Below, one piece after another: positions 1-10,270 of a stretch of 64,000 nt of DNA. The notes beneath the pieces are model-generated. The model was not told the origin of the DNA and searched no databases. It worked only from the letters and a program-made list of their open reading frames with translations. Positions within the stretch are counted from its first letter, which is position 1, and every line of letters starts with the position of its first letter. The DNA is from Solanum dulcamara (taxonomy: Eukaryota; Streptophyta; Magnoliopsida; Solanales; Solanaceae). Made by a program: the position numbers and the translations under genes. The stretch covers positions 201,001 to 265,000 of the forward strand of contig NC_077245.1 in assembly GCF_947179165.1 (NCBI RefSeq). The letters run 5' to 3'.

Positions 1-256
1 ACAAGACCATATAAGGTTAATTGCCCTTACTATGGACAACCTCGAATACTCTTCTGGGCACAACATGTCTTCACCTTTTCTAGGTATGACAGTATTTCCA
101 GAAGAGCTTTCAGATAAATTAGGAGCTCTCATGTTATTTTTTTTGAGAAGGTAACATTTGGAGCTCACATATTACAGCCTTAAAATATAAAGAAGACAGA
201 ACAATTATACCTGGGATGATGCATGACCATAGGCTTAATTGGGTAAGAGAATTCTC

Positions 257-3200
257 TTACAGAGACTTTAGAATGGAGAGCAAGTTATTGTGGAATGGAT
301 CTGAGATATGCTCCAGAAGGTTTTGCACAGGGCCTTTACCTGTAATAGCCGCTTGGACATAAAAGCCTAACCAGGAAACCATAGCAAGGCGCCCATTTTT
401 TATTTCTTTCACCTTTAGCTCTTCAAAAGCCATTGGATCTTTAGAGAGATTCAGTGGATCAAAAAGAACACCTCCAGGATAATTGATGTCACCAGGCAAG
501 TAAATTCCTAACGGTTCCAAAGCCTCAATCCCACAGTACCTTGCATATTCTGGTCCAACCTATGCACAGAAAAGTATAAAAGAACAGTTAATTGCAAGAA
601 AGAAGAAATCAAGTCAAACCCTCATTGTTCATGTGCAAACAGCCATTTCCTAAGTCAAGTTCCAACTAGATGGTGGTTTCTTTTGTTTAGAAATGGTCGA
701 TTACATATTACAGTTACAGAATTTACTGTCCAATTTCTTCTCTAGGCATGGGATTATCTCCATGAGAATTGTTTCAACATGTTCACAAGCTATAGCACAC
801 AGGCAAGCATTCAATATGTCATTAGGCACTAGGCTTTTAAGTAGAATAAGTAGCAAACTGTCCCTTGAATGCAAAAACAGACATTTAATTCGAACTTAAG
901 ACCAACATTTGCACTTTATCCCAATGGACCATTAAAAGTTTTTCTACAAAATCATCTCTCAAATGCATTGATCGACCGGCACAGTTAAATTATTATGACA
1001 AAAATGGCAGAAGGAAGCAGCTATCTATTAATCATATCCAACCAATCAAGCATCAGCTGTATGGGTGCATTTGAACACAAAGCTACATTGTACTTCTTTT
1101 CTAGAAAGAGATTGATCTATAGAGTCGCTATCTTAATCTTGGAGAACTTTATCTTGAGCTAAAAGCATTACCTTCAGCTCATAGATTCACTGTACTCGCA
1201 ACCATCTCCATGACTGCAAAATACCTACCTTTTCACACAACGAGTGCATTGCAAGAGATAAAATGCACATTTTACAAGAAGAATTCAAATAACCAGAAAG
1301 TATTTTTCACACCAACACATTAGGCATTGAAATAATTACTGGAAGGATACACATAGAGCAAGTGTTTACACTCACCATCAAAAGGGCTTGGCAAATGGCT
1401 ATGACAATGACTCCTTGACTTCCAGCTAAATGGAGTCCAGGGATCCCTAAATAGTCAAGTGTATCTCCCTGGAAAAAAATTGAGAGAAATAAATAAGAGA
1501 AAAAGACACCTGCAATAAGCGCTGGTTACTGAATTCATAAGGTCATTAGAAGTTCAATAATCTAATGGAACAACATTCTGATAAGAATATGAAAAAGGTG
1601 GGTAATACAAATTAATTATTGAAAGGAATACTTGCATGTTAAACACTTGATTCAGAGAATGAAATTTCATAAGAAAATCAGAGCAGAATTTAATTGAAAT
1701 TTTGTATGACAAATTTTGTGAAATCAATCCAAATCATGTTTACTCGGAAACCTGAGAACAAGAAAGCAACAACAACAAACCCAGTGTAATCCCACAAGTG
1801 AAGTCTGGGGAAGGTAGGATTTACACAGAACAAGGAAGCGTTGGATAATAACTTTGCCAAGAAATAGTATTCTAGTGGATGTTTGTCTCATCATAAAACA
1901 AATCCATTTCGTAGAAATAGTTGGAAGATATTAAGTTACTTTTGGAGTACGTTACTATAGTTATTATCTTGTAGCATTATCAAGTCATCCAAATTCTCAC
2001 CTACTTGCACATTCGACATGAGTTGTTTGGGTCGACAGACAAGGTTCCGATGAGTAGATAACTGGAGAGGTGAGATTGGTCCAAGTATGTCACACCTCAT
2101 ACAAGTATAGACACAACCACAATCTACTTATTTCTTATAGCATTTTTACAATGGAAAACCCAAGTAGAGTTTCACTACTTTTGTGATATAGAAAGTCCCC
2201 TTTGTTATCTCTCTGCACTTTTTTGTTTTTTGTACTCTACATTCTTTCCTCCAGACTCTTCTCTCCTACTCTCCTGTTCTTCCATTTCCCTGGCTGCTAG
2301 TCAAATTCTTCTTCCTTTCATCCTCTTCTCTACTTCAGGCACCCTTCCAATTGTTCTTTCAACTACTGCTTCTTATCTGTTCCTCCTTGTTGTTTATTTC
2401 TAACTAGCTCAAATCTTTCTAAATTCCTCTTCTTTCTATCTCAAGCATCCTCTTCTTTCTATTCCTTTTGCTATTTTTACACTTCTGCACATTGCCAAGT
2501 ATCTTCCATTACTTTCCACGCCCATATTTGACTTCTCATCTCTCTCCTTTACCTTTTCCTCTCCTTCCCCCTTTTAGTTTCACTCTTCTGCTGACAGCCA
2601 CTTATACTTCTACATATATCACCAACCTTATGTTGTTCTCCTCCTCCACATCTTTCATTTCCTTGCTTCTCTATCCTTTTCTGATCTCCTAATAATCTCC
2701 TAGATTTCTTCCTTTCTCCTCCCTAGTATTCTCGCAACTGCTGCAGCTACTTCATCTTTTTGTCAACTGCTTCTTTTCCATCTTAGGCCTCATTTGTTTG
2801 CACTTATTGAAGGTCAGAATGGTTCAAACATTAGACCATTAAGTGCATTTGTTTTCGTTAAGATTTAAGCTCCAAATGGGTCTGAAAAGGTCTTAATCAT
2901 TAAGATCTGGAGCATAGTCTTAATATCATTCAGTGGTATTCTTGTGTAAATAATATTCACAATCATCAGCCATTACCTCTAACCACATCTATCACCACTA
3001 CCACCATTGTCAGCCACCATTAGCGTCATCTACCACCGACGACCTCTATCATCGCAATCACCACCAATGCTAACTACTACTATCAGCGGCTACTACACTT
3101 ACCTCTTAAATAAATATGAGTATATCCATTATCGCCACCACCTCCGTATCTATAACCGCCGCCACCTCCACCACAACTATCCACCACTATCACCTACAGT

Positions 3201-6191
3201 GAATTCCTACTACGAACAAACTCTGCCATCACAACTAGCACCACCGTCAATTCCCACCATACATTCTTTGGTCACCACCGCCACCTCCACTACTACTATC
3301 AGCCACTACCACTACTGTGGTCAATCTCTACTACCAACTATCTCCATCATCATACCTATCACTGCCGCCAATTACCACAAAAACATCAACAACTAGCACA
3401 CATTATTCAGTCACCACTATCAACAAGGCCAACAACTAACATCAACCAACTTCATCATTACACCACCAACACCACAACCAATCGCCACCATTATGATAGT
3501 CATAACAACACCAACCAACTCCACCGTCACAACTATCACCACCATCATTACTAGCCACTAACAACAACTAGTCATCACAACACCAACCACCTCCACCATC
3601 ACTACTAGCCACTAACAACAACTATTACCATCACCACTACAAACTATCTCCACCATCACTAGCAAGTAAAAGTGCTCCATTTTTTTAATCAAAAAATGAT
3701 TTTATTTTATCAGTTCTTTTTTAATATTTAATTAATTTTTATTTAAATTGTATATTTATTATGTACATATGAATAGATTATTTACATTCAGATATTGAAA
3801 ATCAAATAGTCTTACTCATTCAGTGTTCAGATCTAGAGACAACATCTTAAACATTCATATGTGCATTCAGATTCAGAAGTCTAAATCTTAATGAAAACAA
3901 ATGAAGCCTTACTCACATTAAGCAGGTTTTCAAGCCTCCTCCCTTCATTATGTTTATTGAATCCAGACATTGCCCCTCCTAAGTATCAGAACCCTCTCTG
4001 CATCAGATAAATATTTCAAGCAAGAGGGGATTGCTCACGTGGTAAGCACCCTCCACCTCCAACCCTAAGGTTGGGTTCGAGTCACCAAGGGGGCAAAAAA
4101 GGTGGGAGCTTTTTAGGAGGATAATAAAATAAAAAATATTTCAAGAAATTAAAGAGCCTCATTTCCTTCAAAGGATAAATCAACTACTAAGCCGCAATCC
4201 TAAATTAGTCGGGGTTGGTCATATGAATCCCCTATATCTGTTCTGCTCTACTTGAACAAATCCTTCAAAGATTATTTGCATTATAGATATGAGTTCCGTG
4301 AAGAAGTCAGTAGTAGCTGCTAATTGAGCTACAAATTCCAAGCTATCAACTAAATCAATGTGTTTAGTGAAAAAGACCACCATAACTAACTATAAGCCCC
4401 AGCATAAAAAAATGGTTTATCCTTTCAGCAGTCAAAATAAAAGGTGCATGATAAGTAGAGACAAGTGGCCTCAAGCTTGTTAAGAGAACTTTGGCTTGGA
4501 CCATCTCGGTGCATCAAATAGAAGGAAAGCTTAGAAATTTTGGAGAAAAGACAAGTAAAGAATCTAACAATTGTTTCATGGATGAAAATTGTGTAAAAAT
4601 GTTACAACTACTAGAATGATACTTTGCATCACATTTAGGCAAATGTTAGCAGACAGTAGGAGAAAGGTGATCATGTACAAGCATGGGAGTTTTCGGACTC
4701 GTAATATCAATAGCTAAGGGAAGTCAAGCAACAGCACATATATGAAAGATACCAACCTTAAGCTTTGAGTAGCCCACTCGCCACCAAACAGGTTCCACAA
4801 ACTGAAAAAGTCCTGTCAGGTTTAAAAGTTCTGGAATCAAAGCACCAAGAGCAGCCAGCATAGCCCAACGGCCATGCAATATTTCATAACTGTGAAGTAA
4901 CCATGACAACTGAAATAAGTTCGAATGGAACTTGACATAGCTTCTATGTGGTTTCTGAATAAATAGTTTGTATGAGTGTGCGTTTGATGCTATTTTGAGA
5001 ATTTCGAAAGCTCCCCATAAGTCTCTGAACATCCACACTGGAAAATGTTCATAATCTCAACATGTCTCACAGTAGAGCAACTTTCATGTCTATGTGTGGC
5101 CCTAAATCCTGACCAGGAACGAATTTCGCAACCCTTTGCCTCCCTCCCCTCAAATACCAATTTCTAACTTTTGTTGGCTACATTTATGCTCAAGAAACAT
5201 GTCTCCTTTTATTCCAACTAAAAGAGGATGGAAATGTCACCAATCACCTAATCTTAACTCTCGTGATTATTTCTCAATCGGTTATTGAAAGCACTGACTT
5301 TGTTCATTTCTTTTATGGGAATTAAGGTTGTCTTTAAAAGGATACATGTGCTGAAAAATCATAAAAGGTCACAAATCATTAAATGGAATATGATGTTGCA
5401 TTTGTTGGGGAAAATACTATATCATCATTATCTACTCAGAACAAAGGAAATTTTGAACCAGCTAATAAAAGCAAAATCTAATCCATACTTAAAGTAATTT
5501 TGAAGGGCCACGGGATCCTTGCTCAACCCGCAGATATCAAATCCATAGTCCCCGGGTAGCTCCCCGTTAAGATAAGTAGGATATTCATAAGAAATTGGAC
5601 CAAGCCAGCGGGGGCGATCTTCTCCATACCAGACACTGCAAAGAATAGATAATATATTCACAGATTAGTGAATTTCCTGCAGTTGTGAAAACAAAAGTGA
5701 ATATGCATTACTGTAAAATCTAGCAAAATTGTGAATGGATTAACATTTTCACAGTCGTGGAAAGTACATGGATGCATTACAGAGAAGAGAAAACAAAGGG
5801 CATGGCTTACCACGTGATAGGGATAAGATGATTTACCTATCGTTTCTTGCCATTTGTGCAAGTGCCTTGAACTTTGCGGAATTCTCTACTGCAACCTTCT
5901 TTGTCTCTTCCAAACGTTTACGGAGTGTTTCGCCAAAGGTACTGTTGGCTATAACTTTGACAGCGGTGAAAGGAATTGCTGAGAATACCAGAACGCCGGC
6001 GAGCTGAAGAAAATTAGTTAGTTAAGTTAAGTGGTATTTGATGGCAACGAGGAGAAGCAAAAACACACCTCTTGCCATGAAGCCCTGTGACGCGAAAAAG
6101 AATCGACTACACTTGCATTGCCATATAACCTTTGGTGTTTAGGGACAATGAAAGTGGAGGACGATGGATGGGGAAGCTGAAGCAGTGTCAT
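257..6191 (-). CDS. LHCB7: Chlorophyll a/b-binding protein LHCB7 (six exons)
   Basis: Exons in order of transcription: 6069-6191, 5837-6003, 5489-5635, 4757-4889, 1376-1468 and 257-559, all with GT-AG borders; together they give 321 residues, close to Arabidopsis LHCB7 (about 327). It is a thylakoid antenna protein of the LHC family, which binds chlorophyll through three membrane helices. Residues 1 to about 45 are Ser/Thr/basic-rich like a chloroplast transit peptide. Helix 1 carries the E-x-x-H-x-R chlorophyll motif (EILHGR, 148-153) and the last helix carries E-x-x-N-G-R (EIKNGR, 273-278). The usual LHC pattern GDYGFD...LSKDP is present in exon 3 and LSKDP recurs in exon 6. The N-terminal extension and overall layout fit LHCB7 rather than LHCB1-6. 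The ATG at 6189-6191 is the first one in frame with the transit-like sequence. Intron 4 (1469-4756) is large and carries a PIF/Harbinger-like element, a SINE and a SINE fragment. The 5' flank is cut by a nested hAT insertion from 6312. No frameshift or missing ligand was seen. Confidence 0.93.
1767..1829 (-). repeat. TS-type SINE 3'-end fragment
   Basis: Read on the minus strand this matches the conserved 3' portion of the tobacco TS SINE family: a stretch like CCCCAGACTTCACTTGTGGG, then ACTGGGTT, ending in a short (TTG)n tail at the plus-strand CAACAACAACAA near 1767. No tRNA-like head is present, so it is a 5'-truncated copy. It lies in intron 4 of LHCB7. Identification is from memory of the family consensus. 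Confidence 0.55.
2786..3908. mobile_element. PIF/Harbinger (Tourist-like) non-autonomous element carrying a CAC/CAA repeat
   Basis: The left end begins GGCCTCATTTGTTT and the right end, reverse-complemented, begins GGCTTCATTTGTTT. Both ends are flanked by the 3-bp duplication TTA (2783-2785 and 3909-3911), the TWA target typical of PIF/Harbinger. The 1,123-bp element has no transposase reading frame. Its centre (about 2965-3665) is a degenerate trinucleotide array of ACC, CAC, CAA and ATC units. It sits in intron 4 of LHCB7. Confidence 0.8.
2965..3665. repeat. Degenerate CAC/CAA trinucleotide array
   Basis: About 700 bp of nearly pure three-base units (CAC, ACC, CAA, CTA, ATC) with a strong C-on-plus, G-on-minus bias. 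The array lies wholly inside the PIF/Harbinger-like element, so it either expanded after insertion or was carried by the element. Open frames here, such as 3007-3396, are by-products of the lack of stop codons. Confidence 0.85.
4021..4133 (+). mobile_element. tRNA-derived SINE
   Basis: The head resembles a tRNA gene. An A-box-like stretch (TTGCTCACGTGG) lies near 4031 and a B box (GGTTCGAGTC) at about 4074. The tail is A-rich. The perfect 12-bp direct repeat AAATATTTCAAG flanks the copy at 4009-4020 and 4134-4145, proving LINE-type retroposition. It lies in intron 4 of LHCB7, in opposite orientation to the gene. Confidence 0.85.
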
Positions 6192-6311
6192 GACGACTTG
6201 TACAATCTCCTTTGCGTTTTGTTCTTCATTCCTTCATATTCACTAATTTGCGCCAAGTGACTGATGAGATCCGTCCTGACGTGGTTCCTTCCCAGCCTCA
6301 AAGCCCAAAGC

Positions 6312-7661
6312 TAGGGGCAGGGCCGACTCAACGGATTTTGTGGCACAAGCAAAATCATATTAAGAGTATTTAAGTTTTTATAAAATTTCTAAACAAATGG
6401 ATTTTAAGACAAAGAATAAGAAATTTCAAAAAAGAAAAAGACTTGAAAGAAAAGCACAAAGAATAAGGTGGTGGATTATAATTTGATGATCGAAACTCAA
6501 ATTAAAATTTTGATTTGACTACCATCACAAATAAGAAAAAGAAAAAAGCGTATACAACTTAATAGCTAAAGTTTTGAACATGGATAATGTCAAAATATAT
6601 ACACCTTCGATCAAATTTTTGATCAGTTTAAATGATAATTGTAGTTCATTCTATTAAGTAACACTCATTAGTGAATATTTAAATAAATTATAAAAAATTA
6701 ATATAATATGTTTAATTAAACGTAAAGGAGAATGATGCATGAATGCTTTTGTGTTGATGCAATTTCAAAGAAGATTGAAAAAAGAAATTCATTATATTAT
6801 CAATATATATAACTTAATTTCTATAGAAAAAAATAAAATTGAAGGGTGAAAAGAATATACTAACTAATGAGAGAGAAAAATTATCATAATTTATGATCTT
6901 ATTGATACAATATAACCTCAAATAAATAATAAAAATTATATTGTAACAATTTTATTTATATACATTATCTGATACATAATAAATTTAATAATAATAATAA
7001 AAAATTAAAATAAATTGGGGCCTCCAAATTTTTGGGAGCCTAAGGCAATGGCCTCATTAGCCAAGCCATAGAGCCGCCCATGACTAGGGGTGGAATAGAA
7101 TTTTTTAACGCCGTGATTTGAGTTTTATGATATTTGATATGCATTTTTAACAAGTTTGGTATTTAGTATGGTATTTGATATTTATAAACAAAATATCGAA
7201 TAACATATTGAAGTATATAGTTACATAAAATTCATATATATGTAACTATATAATATTAGCAAATATATAAAATAGTAACTAATTATTTAGATGTTGAAAT
7301 TTTGATTACTCTATCTTTATTTAAATGTTCTTTTTGAGTGATTGTTTAACAAAGAGAATTGTTTATACTTTATTTTGAATATTTTTTTTTACATATATAA
7401 GGTATTAATATGATATAATTAAGACATTTCATGAAAAACGAAAATCATCATTGTTTATTATACGGATGTATATAAGTTGAAGACTTGAAATTGACCAAAC
7501 TATGGTAACCGATTTATCGTAAACGTAAAATACCAAAATCGAACTTTAAAATACTGAAGCATACCAAATTAACTTGGTATGGTAATGATATAGTATTTTT
7601 TAAAACCGTAAAATAGAAATTACCAAACCAAACTTTTCAATACCGTACCATGCCACCCTTG
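6312..7661. mobile_element. Outer hAT-like MITE, split by a younger hAT-like MITE
   Basis: The right terminus reads CAAGGGTGG when reverse-complemented (ends 7661). The left terminus TAGGGGTGG is interrupted: TAGGGG at 6312-6317, then the remainder from about 7085. The flanking 8-bp duplications are CCCAAAGC (6304-6311) and CCCAAAAC (7662-7669), 7 of 8 matching, as expected for hAT elements. The interior is AT-rich with no transposase. Its left end lies about 120 bp upstream of the LHCB7 start codon. Confidence 0.7.
6318..7082. mobile_element. Inner hAT-like MITE
   Basis: The left end is CAGGGCCGACTC and the right end, reverse-complemented, is CATGGGCGGCTC (9 of 12 matching). The 8-bp duplications are GCTAGGGG (6310-6317) and ACTAGGGG (7083-7090), one mismatch. 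The target site is the left terminus of the outer hAT-like element, so this insertion is the younger of the two. The 765-bp body is AT-rich and non-coding. Confidence 0.75.
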
Positions 7662-7797
7662 CCCAAAACAATGAATATAGTATTGTATCAAACACAATTA
7701 GTAGACAAGGGCGCAAGATTTTGACATCATAATTTTTTTTATTTCATTTTTTCACCGGGCTATTTGACTTAACTTATATTAAGTCGCGTGTAAGCTA

Positions 7798-8135
7798 CTC
7801 CCTCTATTTCATATTAATTGAATTTTTAAGGTAATGCATACATATTAAGAAAAGTATTCAAGGAGAAAATTTGAACTATATTTTTCTCTATTACCCTTTT
7901 GTTTAATCAACCTCATAAAGAAGATTAAATGTGAAATCATAAATACAAGGAGTCCTTTATTGGAGTATAACTTTGTAAGTAGTATAGTTTAACTCATAGA
8001 AAATTACAAAACTTCATTAATGGAACGGGTAAACATGGAAAAAGTTTCAAACATTTTTCTTAAATTTTGAATAATTCAACTATTTTGAACAATGAAAAAA
8101 TCTCTGAAAATTCTGTTAATATGGAATAGAGGGAG
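7798..8135. mobile_element. Stowaway MITE
   Basis: The terminal inverted repeat begins CTCCCTCTATTTCATATTAA. The right end mirrors it and is followed by the target TA; TA flanks both sides (7796-7797 and 8136-8137). The internal motif GCATACATATTAAGAAAA is shared with the Stowaway copy at 19819-20103, so the two belong to one family. Confidence 0.85.
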
Positions 8136-8147
8136 TATTGTATACGC

Positions 8148-9216
8148 TAAAAATAGCTTATAAGCTAAAAATAAATAAATTGGCTTATAAGTTGTTTTTA
8201 GTTTATAAGTTTCTTTAGATAAGCTAAACCAAATAGAACCAATTATTTTTTGGGGACTTATTTTAAACAGAAAATGACTATAAGTTGGTCATCCAAATAC
8301 TCAAAAAAGCTTAAAACAGTTTATAAGCATCTTGTAAACCAATCCAAACTGGCTCTGAGTTACGTTAAGCTTATAAGCCAATTCAAACGGACTCTGAGTT
8401 ACGTTAAGTCCAAATTATAAAAACTATTTTTTTGTTACGTTGAAAAAACAATTTTTACTACTGTACTTAAAAATCGTTTATAAGTGATGTTACCAATAGC
8501 AGCCTCAGGCCTCAGGGATCGTTTGGCAGAGTGTTTTACGGTGGTTTTCCGAGTAGGGTGATAATATATGCCCCTGTAAAATAAGCTTGAAAACGAGTTT
8601 GTTTTATGTTTTTACCTCTAATTTTTAAGATCCTGTTTCTTTTGCTAATACTGGCCCTGATTTTTAATATCCTATTTCTTTTGCTAATATCAGCCCTTAT
8701 TTAAGGTTTCAGAGCTTTATAATGAGGCTTGAAGTTAATTACTTGCTTTGGTCGTCTTTATATGGACATGCCACATGCACTTACCTAATGCTTCATAGAG
8801 CAGTGAAGGCATAATATCACAATTTGTGAGAACCTGAAATGGTGGTAAGTTGAAGAGACCGTACAAAAATAAATTCGCCATTTCTATACTTTCAAAAAAT
8901 GGCTAAATTTACTCATAATTTGTCCACACAACCCTGTAAACAAAAGTCTAACCATGGGAAATTTGTTCGAAGTAGTATAACAAACATTAAATATAAATTA
9001 TTCTAAAGTAAGAGGTAAAACTGATGGATGTTATGTTAATAGAGAGAGGACCAAATTGAGGGTTTTGTAATAATATAATTAAATTAGTGCTGGCAAATGA
9101 AATATGGGACTTTCCATTTATTACATTGTTGCAGCGTGCACAGGAGATTGGGGGAAATAGAGTAGACAAAGTACAAGTACAAGAATGAAAAAAAACCCCA
9201 ATAAGTAATTAATTAA
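8148..9216. other. Spacer between the Stowaway MITE and CP12-3
   Basis: No gene is visible. From 8148 to about 8410 there are repeated AAGCTTATAAGC-like and CCAATCCAAAC-like motifs, also found at the ends of the hAT-like MITE at 60447. This is probably a decayed relative, but I could not fix its ends or target duplication. From about 8500 to 9200 the sequence is unremarkable and AT-rich; the part next to 9216 would be the CP12-3 3' UTR. Confidence 0.4.
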
Positions 9217-9585
9217 TTAATGTTCATAGGTGCGGCACTCCTCGGTGTCTGGGTTATCTTGACAGTAGGGTTCAAGGGGGTCTTCGTTGTGCTGAAGCTT
9301 GATACGCAGATGGGCCTTAGCCTGGCTTACTTCTTCGACCTCATCCCATGCCACCTTGCACTCGTCCGACCTGGCGTCTTGCCCGCACACCTCCTTAGCT
9401 TCCTTCACTTTCTTCTCTATCATTTCCGTCAGATGTTTCTCTCTCATCTGCGTCCCCTTATACTTGGGTACTCCTGCTGATCCGCTGTATCCACTACTCA
9501 TCATCACCTTTTGCACTCCTTTCCTCGTCGTCGATCCACTAGGAACATGAATTGGGAATGATGCCTGCTTCAAGTTCAGCGCCAT
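9217..9585 (-). CDS. CP12-3: Calvin-cycle regulator CP12 (CP12-3 type), chloroplast
   Basis: Single-exon gene of 122 residues. CP12 is a small redox-switched linker of the stroma. In the dark it bridges glyceraldehyde-3-phosphate dehydrogenase and phosphoribulokinase and inactivates both. Both cysteine pairs are present, Cys67/Cys76 (C-x8-C) and Cys108/Cys117 (C-x8-C), along with the core AWDEVEE (79-85) and a C-terminal CRTYEH resembling the family's CRTYDN, the tail that enters the GAPDH active site. Residues 1 to about 45 serve as the plastid transit peptide. The ATG at 9583-9585 is the first AUG in this frame; upstream codons stay open but contain no ATG as far as 9636. The sequence is divergent from CP12-1/2, and its place next to LHCB7 matches the Arabidopsis order (CP12-3 beside LHCB7), which favours the CP12-3 assignment. 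Confidence 0.9.
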   Translation of the reverse strand: MALNLKQASFPIHVPSGSTTRKGVQKVMMSSGYSGSAGVPKYKGTQMREKHLTEMIEKKVKEAKEVCGQDARSDECKVAWDEVEEVSQAKAHLRIKLQHNEDPLEPYCQDNPDTEECRTYEH

Positions 9586-10270
9586 CACAATTAAGTTGGA
9601 AATTTTGGTGAAGAGAGCTGAGGATTTTGATATCAAATTTAAGATGTGTCCTTGTTGATTTCTGGATCTATCTGGAAAAAAAAAAAGTGTGCAGATTTCT
9701 TGTGAAATTATAACAACAATGTCATATCTCTATCACCATCAGGGCACGAAAACAGCATCATTTAGTACTGCTCAACTAACATAAAACGACACCGTGGAGT
9801 ATTATGTGTTTGGCGATAAGGTTCCCACTTTAGTTTGGGGCCCATGGGAACTGTTCTTCCAGCTTTGGTGTTTTCTATCTTTTTGTTTCACTTTTCAGCG
9901 GGTTTGAAATTATGATATTAAATTGTATGAGATAAAATTATAGTTTTGTTTGAATATATATTTGAATTTTTAAGTTATATTATTTTTTTATAAATATAAA
10001 AATTCTACTGGTTATAAAAATTATTGAATGCCACAAATTTTTATATAATTTTATCAAATAAACAAAAATTTATAACGAAATTATAATACAGTATCACAAA
10101 GCTATGTTTAAAAAAATATAATATATATTGATCGAACTCTAGTTTGAAAAAAAGGTAAAATTGAATAAGTTGTAGTGAACTAATCTTTAATAAAATTGAA
10201 CATGATCAATATCAGTAATAACTATATTTATTTTCATATTTCGTGAATATTTCATCACTCCTTTAGTATT
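9586..10270. other. CP12-3 upstream region and AT-rich spacer
   Basis: The first 100-250 bp should hold the CP12-3 leader and promoter. From about 9900 the sequence is AT-rich and resembles decayed transposon DNA. No gene seen. It ends at the solo LTR's target duplication GTATT (10266-10270). Confidence 0.5.

Noticed and set aside
3007..3396. 129-codon open frame rich in Tyr, His, Ser and Thr
   Set aside because: It is a translation of the CAC/CAA trinucleotide array in a transposon within an intron. It has no domain-like composition, and stops are missing only because the repeat lacks them.
4021..4133. tRNA gene
   Set aside because: A- and B-box-like motifs are present, but the acceptor and anticodon stems do not pair. 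Perfect direct repeats and an A-rich tail show that it is a SINE.
4190..4226. Sequence like the 3' part of Solanaceae SINEs (GCAATCCTAAATTAGTCGGG)
   Set aside because: The wording is familiar from repeats, but there is no head, tail or duplication to define an element.
9220..9550. Two plus-strand frames opposite CP12-3
   Set aside because: These are antisense shadows of the CP12-3 coding sequence with no recognisable content.
9586..9636. Longer N-terminus for CP12-3
   Set aside because: The frame stays open upstream but the codon at 9634-9636 is TTG, not ATG. The first in-frame AUG is at 9583-9585 and gives a normal CP12 length.
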